NCBI GenBank assembly: GCA_052034085.1
Contig: JBPOJA010000011.1
Coordinates: 124,001-188,000, forward strand
DNA: 64,000 bases
From: UBA1426 sp052034085
Lineage (GTDB): Bacteria > Bacillota > Clostridia > Peptostreptococcales > Anaerovoracaceae
Direction: 5' to 3'
Position numbers and translations under genes: made by a program. Within the stretch, counting starts at the first letter, position 1. The number at the start of each line of letters is the position of its first letter. Under the pieces are notes generated by a model that was given only the letters and a program-made list of their open reading frames with translations, did no database searches and had not been told where the DNA came from. Positions 1 to 7,902 of this stretch are shown piece after piece.

Positions 1-200
1 TGGCAGGTGGTCATCCTCTTGCTGGGAGGGGTTTTAGTCCCTGCGAAAAAAGGCTTTAAAGGTGCCATCCCCGAATTTATCAAAAGCAGACTTTTATCAT
101 CTTCCGGCACTAATGAAAAACTTTTGGCAGGATAGTGGTCTTTGCTTACATAAAAATCTTCAAAAAGTTTTCTTAATTCATTTAATCCCAATACTTTCAT
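1..200 (-). CDS. alaS: Alanine--tRNA ligase, N-terminal fragment (runs off the window)
   Basis: Reading the minus strand from an ATG at 200 gives an open frame to the window edge. It contains the class II synthetase motif-1 region typical of AlaRS, with LLLINSGMAPLKPFF followed by P-P-S-K-R-M-T-T-C. AlaRS charges tRNA-Ala in the cytoplasm. A GGAG ribosome-binding site lies 7 bases upstream. Only about 66 residues are present, so domain completeness cannot be judged. I saw no T-box leader in the roughly 100-base gap to the divergent gene. The family call is firm because this N-terminal block is highly conserved. Confidence 0.93.
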   Translation of the reverse strand, partial: MKVLGLNELRKLFEDFYVSKDHYPAKSFSLVPEDDKSLLLINSGMAPLKPFFAGTKTPPSKRMTTC

Positions 201-302
201 GACATTGCTCCTATTTCATAGATTCCCAATATTTTACCACAGTTTGTAAGTAAAATGTAGATGCAAAGAGAAAAAAATGTTAATATATCGGGGGTAATTA
301 TT

Positions 303-1259
303 ATGAAAAAGAACAAACTGGGCAATACGGGTATTGAAGTGTCTGAAATTGGATTTGGCGTGCTTACTGTAGGCGGCAGCCAGCTGAACCTGCCTGTAAA
401 AAAGGGTGCCGAAATCATTATGTATGCTCTGGAAAGAGGCATAAACTTTCTTGATACAGCCCAATATTACAATACTTACAGTTATATAAAAGAAGCTCTG
501 AAAGGACAGGATTACAACCCTGTAATCTGCTCAAGGTCTTTGGACTGGTCTTATAAGGATATGGAATATGCCATCGAAGAAGCCAGGCGGGAGCTGAACA
601 GGGATATAATCGATATTTTTATGCTTCACGAAGTCAGAAGCCCTGATGATTTCAGGTTGAGATCAGGGGCTTTTCAATGTTTGCTGGATTATAAGGCAAA
701 GGGGACAATAAAAGCAACCGGTGTATCAACCCACCATGTCGATGTAGCTTTTATGGCCAGTAAAATCAAGGAAATTGACACTCTCTTTCCATTGATAAAC
801 TTCAGGAGCCTGGGCATAAGAAAGGGTGATGGTCCGGGAGAAAAGGAAGAAATGGCAAAAGCCATAAAAATGGCTGCAGATGCGGGAAAAGGCGTCTTTG
901 CCATGAAAGCTCTCGGCGGAGGCGTTCTGGCTGCCGATTATGTGGAGGCCATGGATTACGTTACCGGTCTGCCGGGTGTAAATTCTACGGTTCTGGGCTT
1001 TGGCAGCATAGATGAAGTGGACACCGTTTTTGACTATATTGAAGCGCGGCTGCCCGGGGATTATAAGCCTGATTTAAGCCACAAAAGAATTTTTATTGAC
1101 CAGGGTGACTGTGAAGGTTGTCAGGCATGTTATTACCGATGCCCCAATGATGCTATTTTTATAAATAAAGCAGGCCTGGCAGAAATCAATTATGACAAAT
1201 GCCTGACCTGCGGCTATTGCGCACCTGTGTGCCCCGTCCGGGCTATTATAATGCTTTAA
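303..1259 (+). CDS. Aldo/keto reductase fused to a C-terminal 2x[4Fe-4S] ferredoxin domain
   Basis: A 318-residue protein. Residues 1 to about 255 resemble the aldo/keto reductase barrel, opening with the KLGNTGIEVSEIGFG strand and with D-T-A-x-x-Y-N near residue 50. The last 55 residues carry two Cx2Cx2Cx3CP motifs (C-E-G-C-Q-A-C and C-L-T-C-G-Y-C), predicting two [4Fe-4S] clusters. Such fusions are common in anaerobes and suggest ferredoxin-linked rather than purely NADPH-linked reduction; the substrate is unknown. I start at 303 because GGGGGT sits 7 bases upstream. An in-frame ATG at 261 lacks a ribosome-binding site. It is divergent from alaS and convergent with iscU. Confidence 0.88.
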   Translation: MKKNKLGNTGIEVSEIGFGVLTVGGSQLNLPVKKGAEIIMYALERGINFLDTAQYYNTYSYIKEALKGQDYNPVICSRSLDWSYKDMEYAIEEARRELNRDIIDIFMLHEVRSPDDFRLRSGAFQCLLDYKAKGTIKATGVSTHHVDVAFMASKIKEIDTLFPLINFRSLGIRKGDGPGEKEEMAKAIKMAADAGKGVFAMKALGGGVLAADYVEAMDYVTGLPGVNSTVLGFGSIDEVDTVFDYIEARLPGDYKPDLSHKRIFIDQGDCEGCQACYYRCPNDAIFINKAGLAEINYDKCLTCGYCAPVCPVRAIIML

Positions 1260-1273
1260 CCACTAACTAAAAA

Positions 1274-1717
1274 CTACTCTTCCTCATCGTGGTCGTGCTC
1301 GAAATCCTTATCCGGATTAAATCCCTCCAGGCCTTTAAGCTGAAGATTGTTTTTCTTTGCATATTCATATATGGCTGTTTTTATAGCCCCCTCTGCCAGG
1401 ACAGAGCAGTGTATTTTGGGGCTGGGTAAGCCGCCTAACTCATCCACGAAATTCTGATTTGTAAGTTTTAATGCATCCTCAAGGCTTTTTCCTATTATCA
1501 TATCTGTGGCAACACTTGATGAAGCTATGGCAGAGCCGCAGCCGAAAGTTCTGAATTTTGCATCTTTAATTATGTTGTCTTCAACTTTTAAGGATATTTC
1601 CATCATGTCTCCGCATACCGGGCTGCCATAGGTGCCTACTGCATCTGCATCCTCGATGAATCCGGCATTTTTTGGATTTGTAAAATGCTCCATAACTTTT
1701 TCGTTATACATGCTCAT
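1274..1717 (-). CDS. iscU: Iron-sulfur cluster scaffold protein, NifU/IscU family
   Basis: A 147-residue U-type scaffold on which Fe-S clusters are assembled using sulfur from the adjacent desulfurase. The three ligand cysteines are visible: Cys35 followed by Asp37 (C-G-D), Cys60 (F-G-C-G-S-A) and Cys104 preceded by His103. Asp37 is the residue that keeps the cluster labile for transfer. An acidic, His-containing tail (H-D-H-D-E-E-E) extends past the usual domain end. GGAAGGAAG lies 8 bases before the ATG. It follows iscS on the same strand after about 50 bases, as in the clostridial iscS-iscU layout. No iscR, iscA or hscAB is nearby. Confidence 0.95.
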   Translation of the reverse strand: MSMYNEKVMEHFTNPKNAGFIEDADAVGTYGSPVCGDMMEISLKVEDNIIKDAKFRTFGCGSAIASSSVATDMIIGKSLEDALKLTNQNFVDELGGLPSPKIHCSVLAEGAIKTAIYEYAKKNNLQLKGLEGFNPDKDFEHDHDEEE

Positions 1718-1767
1718 GTTTATACTTCCTTCCCGTATTTAAAATTTACATATTTTCTGCTGTCCGG

Positions 1768-2961
1768 CTATTTTTTGATTCTTTGCACCGATTCCATGGA
1801 GTGGTTTTCATCAAAAGGCGAAAAAGACCTCAGTTTTTTTACTATATCAACTATTTCACCCACAGCATAGTCTATATCCTCTTTTGTTGTCATTTCACCA
1901 AGGCTGAATCTTACTGAACTGTAGGCCTTTTCCAGGGACAGGCCTATTGCATCCAGAACATGCGAAGGTGCAAAGCTGGATGATGAGCACGCAGAGCCCG
2001 TCGATGCATATATACCTTTGCTGTCAAGAAATATTATTAAAGCTTCACCTTCAATGAAGTTGAAAACCAAATTAATGTTTCCGGGAAGTCTGTGCTCCAT
2101 GCTTCCATTTATATCAACATGATCCAATCTGCTTTGGATTTCTTTCAAGAAATAATCTCTCTTCTCTTTCAGTTCCTTTATTCTGCCGGACAGATTTTGT
2201 CCCGCCAATTCGGCGGCCTTTCCAAAACCTACAATGCCGGGCAGGTTTTCCGTCCCTGCCCTCTTTTTATTTTCCTGTGCCCCGCCATGTATAAGGTTCT
2301 GGATCTTAAGCCCTTTTCTCAAATACAAGGCACCGACACCTTTTGGGCCATATATTTTATGGGCCGAAAAAGACAACATGTCCACCCCCAGGTCTTTGAC
2401 GTCTATTGGTACATTGCCCAAAGCCTGGACTGCATCGCTGTGAAACAGAACACCTCTTTGTCTGGCTATTTCCGCAATCTCTTTAATGGGCTGTACTGTT
2501 CCTATTTCATTGTTTGCAAACATTATGCTGATTACGGTGGTTTCATCGGTTATGGCTTCTTTCAGCTGCTCCAGAGAAATGAGACCCTGACTGTCCACAT
2601 CAAGAAAAGTAACTCTGAAACCCTCTTCTTCCAAAGCCTGTGCGGTATGAATCAATGCATGATGTTCAATTTTTGAGGTGATAATATGCTTACCCCTGTC
2701 CCGAAGCGCCCTGGCTGCGCCCATTACGGCCCAGTTGTCTGCTTCTGTTCCTCCGGAAGTGAAAAATATTTCTTTTTCAGTGGCGCCTATAAGGTCAGCC
2801 ACCCTCTTTCTCGCCTGTGCCAATGCGTCCTTGGACTTATATGCAATCCTATACAGGCTGGAGGGGTTGCCGTAATTTTCGGTAAAAAAAGGCAGCATTT
2901 CTTCCAGCACTTCTTTTTTAACCGGCGTTGTCGCCGCATAATCCAAATAAACTTCTCTCAA
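1768..2961 (-). CDS. iscS: Cysteine desulfurase, IscS/NifS family
   Basis: A 397-residue PLP enzyme that removes sulfur from L-cysteine and passes it to IscU and tRNA-thiolation partners. The N-terminus VYLDYAATTP is diagnostic. The PLP lysine is in S-F-S-A-H-K-I-Y-G-P-K-G, and the mobile-loop catalytic cysteine in S-T-G-S-A-C-S-S. The start codon is TTG, with AGGAGG six bases upstream. An upstream ATG in another frame hits a stop after two codons. The leader holds a hairpin that captures part of the ribosome-binding site (see 2971-3016). It lies just downstream of the Spo0A-like gene on the same strand. Confidence 0.96.
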   Translation of the reverse strand: MREVYLDYAATTPVKKEVLEEMLPFFTENYGNPSSLYRIAYKSKDALAQARKRVADLIGATEKEIFFTSGGTEADNWAVMGAARALRDRGKHIITSKIEHHALIHTAQALEEEGFRVTFLDVDSQGLISLEQLKEAITDETTVISIMFANNEIGTVQPIKEIAEIARQRGVLFHSDAVQALGNVPIDVKDLGVDMLSFSAHKIYGPKGVGALYLRKGLKIQNLIHGGAQENKKRAGTENLPGIVGFGKAAELAGQNLSGRIKELKEKRDYFLKEIQSRLDHVDINGSMEHRLPGNINLVFNFIEGEALIIFLDSKGIYASTGSACSSSSFAPSHVLDAIGLSLEKAYSSVRFSLGEMTTKEDIDYAVGEIVDIVKKLRSFSPFDENHSMESVQRIKK

Positions 2962-2970
2962 GGCATTCCT

Positions 2971-3016
2971 CCTGTAACTGCAGCCGCAAAAAATAATAAC
3001 ATCCGGCTGTTACAGG
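2971..3016 (-). promoter_or_regulatory. Leader hairpin overlapping the iscS ribosome-binding site
   Basis: On the minus strand CCTGTAAC (3009-3016) pairs with GTTACAGG (2971-2978), and the nested AGCCG/CGGCT arms (3004-3008 with 2982-2986) continue the stem with a 3-base bulge and a U-rich loop. The last three bases of the outer stem are the first half of the AGGAGG at 2968-2973. When folded, the stem would limit ribosome access. The pairing is seen directly. A regulatory role, or a ligand or protein that opens it, is inference. Confidence 0.45.
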
Positions 3017-3033
3017 TATTTATACCACTTTGA

Positions 3034-3363
3034 TTAAGAAGATAAACCGCCTCTGGAAATAATTTTGTAACTTAAAAGTGCGAGAAATTCCCCGTTTGTA
3101 GGCTTCTTTTCAGCATTTTGGGGCCAGGCTTTGTTTATTGAAATTCTTATGGCTCTTTCAACTGCACACGGGGTGGAATTGTTTTTGGAAGCAACTGAAG
3201 GGTAAAGCTCCTTAGTCAGTGCGTTTAGAATATCCGGATCTGAAAGAACAAGCTCTATTGCATCAAATATGTAGCGATAGCCCTTGTTTGCCAAGCCTAT
3301 TCCTTCCTCAATTATGCTCAATGCAATCATATCTTTCCTGGTCATATTGTTTTTTTCATCCAT
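3034..3363 (-). CDS. Stand-alone Spo0A C-terminal DNA-binding domain protein
   Basis: A 109-residue protein that aligns from memory with the C-terminal effector domain of Spo0A. It has the A-I-x-x-V-x-x-D-x-x-x-L-x-A-x-T-K-E-L-Y-P helix, then T-P-x-x-V-E-R-A-I-R (recognition helix region), and closes with K-P-T-N-G-E-F. No receiver domain or phosphorylatable Asp is present, unlike true Spo0A (about 260 residues). It could bind 0A-box-like sites constitutively or through dimerisation, or compete with Spo0A; this is inference. The ATG at 3363 lacks a clear ribosome-binding site, and an internal ATG at 3345 is an alternative start. It lies 17 bases downstream of comEA and upstream of iscS. Confidence 0.8.
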   Translation of the reverse strand: MDEKNNMTRKDMIALSIIEEGIGLANKGYRYIFDAIELVLSDPDILNALTKELYPSVASKNNSTPCAVERAIRISINKAWPQNAEKKPTNGEFLALLSYKIISRGGLSS

Positions 3364-3380
3364 TACAAATCTATAGCCGG

Positions 3381-4061
3381 TTATTGAACACAGATGTGGG
3401 ATTTGAGCTTGGCAAATGTTTTTTCTCCAATGCCGCTGACATTTTTCAAATCTTCAATTTTATTAAACTGGCCGTACTCACGTCTGTAAGCAAGAATTTT
3501 TTCGGCTGTTGCCGGCCCGACTCCGGTTAATTTCTGTAGCTCTGAAGAATTTGCAGTATTGATGTTAATCAGTCCTGATTCACTTACTGCATCAGGCGAA
3601 GAAGAGGTTTGTATCACGGGCACGCTTTCATTTTTCCTTGGTATATAAAGTTTTGTACCATCATGCAAAACCGCTGCCAGGTTAACATTACTGGTATCAG
3701 CTTTTGCTGAAAGACCGCCTGCTGCCTCGACAGCCTGATAGATCCTCGTTCCTTTGGGCAGGATATAAACAGATGGATTGCTTACTTCACCCGCAACATC
3801 AACCACAATCATTTCATCTTCATTTTGCGCTTCCGAAATATTGTCTGTCTCATCATCGTTAAACTGCAAATGGTCCCCGATTTCTGATGACAATGCCTCA
3901 GGCTCATTTATCTGCATTCCTTCATCTGCTTTTGACAGCATCACAATAATATCTTCTTCTGTGTTCAGATTCTTAAAAAGCAAAGCTGCTGCGCCCACAA
4001 TAAAAATTATGCCGACTGTAACAGGAATGCGATATTTATTGAAAAAATTGAAAAACTGCAT
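3381..4061 (-). CDS. comEA: ComEA-like DNA-binding protein (SLBB plus helix-hairpin-helix)
   Basis: A 226-residue membrane-anchored protein. Residues about 11-29 form one transmembrane segment, followed by an acidic linker. An SLBB-type domain starts near residue 84 (V-V-D-V-A-G-E-V-x-N-P-x-V-Y). The C-terminal 65 residues hold two helix-hairpin-helix motifs (L-T-G-V-G-P-A-T-A-E-K-I and V-S-G-I-G-E-K-T-F). ComEA binds incoming double-stranded DNA at the cell surface during transformation. No comEC or comEB is adjacent here, so competence is not proven. A GGGGTGG ribosome-binding site precedes the ATG. Confidence 0.9.
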   Translation of the reverse strand: MQFFNFFNKYRIPVTVGIIFIVGAAALLFKNLNTEEDIIVMLSKADEGMQINEPEALSSEIGDHLQFNDDETDNISEAQNEDEMIVVDVAGEVSNPSVYILPKGTRIYQAVEAAGGLSAKADTSNVNLAAVLHDGTKLYIPRKNESVPVIQTSSSPDAVSESGLININTANSSELQKLTGVGPATAEKILAYRREYGQFNKIEDLKNVSGIGEKTFAKLKSHICVQ

Positions 4062-4115
4062 AAATCCACCCCTTCGTTGTGAATATTATACAATATTTCC
4101 ATATAATGTCAATAT

Positions 4116-4793
4116 CTAAACCAGAGTTTTCTTTTCTTTATCAAGTATGTCTTGTCTTATTAAACGGTAATCACCTTTGGTTGCTATGATACCATCAAAC
4201 CTGAAAACTGCATCCAGCAGCATATCAGGATTCAGACTTGCCTGGCTGCCGGCCCTGATAACCATTGAAATAACTGTTTTTTCACCTTCGATGGTCATTG
4301 ATAAACTATCTATTAGAGGTTTTAGATCAATAATTACTTCCTGATTTTTCTTTTTACTATATTTTTTGAACTGTATTTGGTCCTGGCCTAAAAATTTTTC
4401 CAATATATTTTCCTGGCTGAACTTAATCTTTGATTCGAGAATGGCCAGATAGCAGGCATACTCAACGGAAGATGCAAGTTTACCCGCATTCTCATCAAGT
4501 TCCTGCGTGTATAATATTTTGATTCCATATGGCAAATGACTGTTCACAAGTCCCGTTACCATATCAGGGACATATGGTCTTTTGGTTTCTATTTCCAGAT
4601 ATTCGCCTGTGCTTTCGTGTCCAAGCGGCAAAGCCAGTGCGAAGCTTATTTTGGGATGAGGGTTGAATCCCCTGGAATATGTTAAATCTATGCCTGCCTT
4701 CTTGAAGTTTCTTTTAAAAAGCCTTATCAGGTCCAGATGGGAGGTGTATCGTAACGGCCCCGTTTTTTCAAACTTCAAAATATATCTACTCAT
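4116..4793 (-). CDS. TIGR03936-family (DUF2344) radical-SAM-associated protein
   Basis: A 225-residue protein starting S-R-Y-I-L-K-F-E-K-T-G-P-L-R-Y-T-S-H-L-D and containing R-x-F-N-P-H-P-K-I-S-F-A-x-A-L-P-L-G, both characteristic of the DUF2344 family. It overlaps the upstream B12-binding radical-SAM gene by 8 bases, and in many clostridia the two are adjacent or fused, so they probably form one enzyme. No precise reaction is established for the pair. A role in RNA or cofactor modification is only a guess. No cysteine cluster is seen in this subunit. Confidence 0.85.
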   Translation of the reverse strand: MSRYILKFEKTGPLRYTSHLDLIRLFKRNFKKAGIDLTYSRGFNPHPKISFALALPLGHESTGEYLEIETKRPYVPDMVTGLVNSHLPYGIKILYTQELDENAGKLASSVEYACYLAILESKIKFSQENILEKFLGQDQIQFKKYSKKKNQEVIIDLKPLIDSLSMTIEGEKTVISMVIRAGSQASLNPDMLLDAVFRFDGIIATKGDYRLIRQDILDKEKKTLV

Positions 4794-6579
4794 AGCAAAC
4801 GCTCCTTAGCCCGCAATTGGTGCAACCCAGCCGGCAATCCTGTGTGGTTATGCCCTTCAGTGCCCTTTTTCTCTCCAGTTCAAGGTATTCTTCACTTACA
4901 CCAGAATCTATGTGGGACCAGGGCAGTTCCCGGCCTTTGCACACCTCCCCCGAAGTATAATATCGGGGGTCGATTTCAACATCTGCAAAGGCCGCCCGCC
5001 ATTTATCATAATTGAAATGCTCCCGCCAGCCGTCAAATTTGCAGCCCAGCTCAAAAGCACGATAAATGGCGCGCCAGAGTTTTCTGTCCCCTCTGGCGAG
5101 AACTGCCTCAATCTCTGCAGTGCCGCTGTCGTGATAATTGAACTGGACTCCTTTGATCTTTCTCAACTTGTCTTTCAGATACATGTTCTTTTCCCTGAAA
5201 GTTTCAGGGAGATCCTGAGCCTCCCACTGGAATGGTGTGTGCGGCTTTGGCACAAAATTGGAAACGCTGACCGTAAGTCTGAACCGTCTGCCCACGGCCA
5301 GTTTCATGATTTCTTCTGCCACATTGACAATACCATCCAGGTCTTCATAAGTTTCCGTGGGCAGGCCAATCATGAAATACAGTTTTGCACCGGTCCAGCC
5401 GTATTCAATGGCCTGGGTCATAGTTGAAATAATATCTTCATGGGTAATGTTTTTGTTAATTACATCTCTCAATCTTTGGGTACCTGCTTCAGGAGCAAAG
5501 GTTAACCCGGTCTTTTTGTAGCCCTGTATTTCTTCAAGAACCTGAAATGAGAATCCGTCCAGCCTTAGCGAAGGAAGAGAAATGGCAATGTTTTCATCTC
5601 TGCCCAGAGTCAGCAGCTCGTCGGCCATCTCTGCAAACTGCGAATAATCACCTGTGGAAAGCGAAAGTAAAGAGAGTTCTTCATGACCGGTTGAGGCAAG
5701 CTGTTCTTTAATAAGCCTCATGTTGGTTTCCTTGCTGCGTTCCCTTACGGGCCTGTATATCATGCCGGCCTGACAGAATCTGCAGCCACGGGTACAACCT
5801 CTGAAAATTTCCATAACTGCCCTGTCATGAACAATTTCAATAATCGGAACAAGTGGTTTTTCGGGATAACTTGCCTTATCAAGATTTTTAACTATATATT
5901 TCTTTACTTTTTCAGGCTGATCCCCTTCTGTCCCCGGAACATAAATTCCGGGCAGTGATTTAATAGTTGACAGAAATTGTTTACGGTAAGCTAACGCACT
6001 AACCGGGTCAGTTTCTTTTTTGCCGGCCTGTTTCCATTTCCCGTATGCCTTGCAAAGCATTTCCAGCGATTCTTCTCCATCTCCCAGTAAAAAGAAATCG
6101 AAGAACTCAGCAACCGGCTCCGGATTAAATACGCATGGGCCGCCGCCCACTATAAATGGATGTTCAAATGTCCTGTCTTTGCTCCTTATGGGGATTCCAG
6201 ACAGGTCCAGCATATTCAGTACATTCGTATAAGAGAGTTCATATTGCAGGGTAAAACCGAGTAAATCCAGCTCTTTTAAGGGCCTTTTTGTCTCTAAAGT
6301 AAATAGAGGCAGGCCTTCCCGCCTCATAATAGCTTCCATATCCAAAGCAGGTGCAAAAACCCGTTCACATTGGACAGTTTCAATATCATTCAAAATTTTA
6401 TACACAATCTGTAATCCGGTATAAGACATACCTATTTCATAAGTGTCAGGAAAAGCAAAGCCAAATCTTATAATTATTTCATTATCGTCTTTAATTACGG
6501 AGTTATGTTCACCGCCAATATAACGTCCGGGTTTTTCCACCAGAGGCAGTATCTTATCAAGCTTGTCGTTTATGTCCAT
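4786..6579 (-). CDS. TIGR03960-family B12-binding-like radical SAM protein
   Basis: A 597-residue protein. The N-terminal ~200 residues match the B12-binding-like region that precedes the radical-SAM core in this family. The core carries Cys262, Cys266 and Cys269 (C-T-R-G-C-R-F-C), the [4Fe-4S]/SAM-binding CxxxCxxC. The C-terminus has a further cysteine group (Cys582, 586, 589, 595) that may hold an auxiliary cluster. Substrate is unknown. Its start overlaps the preceding gene by 10 bases and its end overlaps the DUF2344 gene by 8, so the three genes look translationally coupled. GGGAG lies 5 bases upstream of the ATG. Confidence 0.88.
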   Translation of the reverse strand: MDINDKLDKILPLVEKPGRYIGGEHNSVIKDDNEIIIRFGFAFPDTYEIGMSYTGLQIVYKILNDIETVQCERVFAPALDMEAIMRREGLPLFTLETKRPLKELDLLGFTLQYELSYTNVLNMLDLSGIPIRSKDRTFEHPFIVGGGPCVFNPEPVAEFFDFFLLGDGEESLEMLCKAYGKWKQAGKKETDPVSALAYRKQFLSTIKSLPGIYVPGTEGDQPEKVKKYIVKNLDKASYPEKPLVPIIEIVHDRAVMEIFRGCTRGCRFCQAGMIYRPVRERSKETNMRLIKEQLASTGHEELSLLSLSTGDYSQFAEMADELLTLGRDENIAISLPSLRLDGFSFQVLEEIQGYKKTGLTFAPEAGTQRLRDVINKNITHEDIISTMTQAIEYGWTGAKLYFMIGLPTETYEDLDGIVNVAEEIMKLAVGRRFRLTVSVSNFVPKPHTPFQWEAQDLPETFREKNMYLKDKLRKIKGVQFNYHDSGTAEIEAVLARGDRKLWRAIYRAFELGCKFDGWREHFNYDKWRAAFADVEIDPRYYTSGEVCKGRELPWSHIDSGVSEEYLELERKRALKGITTQDCRLGCTNCGLRSVCYE

Positions 6580-7802
6580 ATATTCTCCCGTGCATTCCCT
6601 TCTTCCGCCATTAAAGCTTCAACTGTTTTACCGAGAATGCCTTCTATCCTGTTTTTCAGCAGTTTATTTTCTTCTATACGGCTGATAACTTTCTCTGTAT
6701 CTACACCTTTTGAAATGAGTTTATCCAGCACTGACCCCATTCTCACTTCCAGGCCTACGAATTTGTCCTCTTTGACCATCCTGTCAGCAAGACAGAGTAT
6801 GTCCAGTTCAGTAATTTCTGATTTAAAGGGATCTGTAGCATAAAACATATGGCATTTGACGAGCCCGGCCACCTTTCTGTAACCCTTCTTTTCCAAAGCC
6901 AGTGCACCCACCAGGCCATGATTTTCTTCTGTCCTTGCTATATCATGGAGTAAAGCTGCCGCTTCCAGCAGTCGCAGATCAAGATCATATCCCTTTTCAA
7001 CTAAAGCTTTTGCTATAGTCATGGCTGTTCTGGTTACTTCTTCACTGTGTGCAATAACATTGGCCGGAGTTCCGTAAGATTTTAGAATCTCCATACATAA
7101 TTGCCTTGTCGGGATCACATTCTGCACACTGCAGATCATGCAGCCTTTTTCGTGTCCCTGGCATCCTTTGCAGTCTATAGGCGGTGTTGGGCTTTCTTCA
7201 TTGGTAATAAGGAAAAATCCTCCCGAAAGCCTTTGGTTGGGAAGATTTCCATCTCTGTCCAAAATACGCCCCACCATGGTGTCTGCGACTTCGTCGAGCA
7301 TATCGTTAATTCGTCTGGATGGCATTCCGTAAGTTCCCGGTCCGTATGCCACAGAAATAAACAGACCTCTTTCATCCAGTTTTTCCTGCTCTTTTATGTG
7401 ATTCCGAACCAATGTCTTTGTTGCTTCAAAAAAACAATTTATCCATACATCCTGATAATACAGTTCGGCCTGGTTTTTTGTAGACATGTAGCATTCACCC
7501 AAAGTTATGAGGAAAGCATATATGGACTCAACTGTATGTTTTTCAATCTCCTCCAGTAAAGTACAGGAAAAACTATTTCTTTCCATGAAAATAAGGCCAT
7601 CGTCATAAGAACCTTCAGGGAGCGGAATCAAAACTACTTGAATCTTCATAAAACTTTTAAAATTATCCAGGACCTGTAAAGATTCTTCGATTAATATCTT
7701 ATGATTTTTGGCTCCTGCACCCAGTTCGCTGTACTGGGTAAAGAATTCTCTGGCTATGGGCTCCACATCTTCAAAATTCAGTTGTATCAATGTGCTTTCC
7801 AT
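6570..7802 (-). CDS. MetH-activation-like / cysteine-cluster / HD-domain fusion protein
   Basis: A 410-residue protein of unusual make-up. Residues about 80-200 resemble the cobalamin-dependent methionine synthase activation domain: a helical stretch ending in I-T-L-G, and G-P-G-T-Y-G-M-P at 154-161 in the place of the SAM-contacting glycine loop. A compact cysteine group follows (Cys211, 214, 221, 224). Residues about 245-345 form an HD domain with His252, the His286-Asp287 pair in L-L-H-D-I-A-R, and His295. HD domains bind divalent metals and often hydrolyse phosphoesters. Function is unknown; a link to corrinoid or radical-SAM chemistry is suggested by its place directly before the B12-type radical-SAM pair. 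No strong ribosome-binding site. Confidence 0.7.
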   Translation of the reverse strand: MESTLIQLNFEDVEPIAREFFTQYSELGAGAKNHKILIEESLQVLDNFKSFMKIQVVLIPLPEGSYDDGLIFMERNSFSCTLLEEIEKHTVESIYAFLITLGECYMSTKNQAELYYQDVWINCFFEATKTLVRNHIKEQEKLDERGLFISVAYGPGTYGMPSRRINDMLDEVADTMVGRILDRDGNLPNQRLSGGFFLITNEESPTPPIDCKGCQGHEKGCMICSVQNVIPTRQLCMEILKSYGTPANVIAHSEEVTRTAMTIAKALVEKGYDLDLRLLEAAALLHDIARTEENHGLVGALALEKKGYRKVAGLVKCHMFYATDPFKSEITELDILCLADRMVKEDKFVGLEVRMGSVLDKLISKGVDTEKVISRIEENKLLKNRIEGILGKTVEALMAEEGNARENIWT

Positions 7803-7818
7803 GTTTTTACCCGTTTAT

Positions 7819-7870
7819 ATTTTATCAAATTTATCTTACATTGACAATAAAATGTATTTAAACTATAGTT
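7819..7870. promoter_or_regulatory. Overlapping divergent promoters with a palindromic operator candidate
   Basis: Plus strand: TTGACA at 7841-7846, 17-base spacer, TATAGT at 7864-7869, driving the XRE-type regulator. Minus strand: TTGTCA (7842-7847), 17-base spacer, TAAAAT (7819-7824), driving the HD-fusion operon. The two -35 boxes share five base pairs, so polymerase can occupy only one at a time. A perfect 10-bp palindrome, AACTATAGTT (7861-7870), covers the plus -10 box and could be the regulator's own operator. The boxes are seen; autoregulation is inferred. Confidence 0.65.
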
Positions 7871-7902
7871 AAGTATATAATTAACATGGGGAGACAAATG
7901 TT

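Noticed and set aside
201..302. Possible T-box leader for alaS
   Set aside because: The gap of about 100 bases is too short and has no T-box sequence, stem I or terminator.
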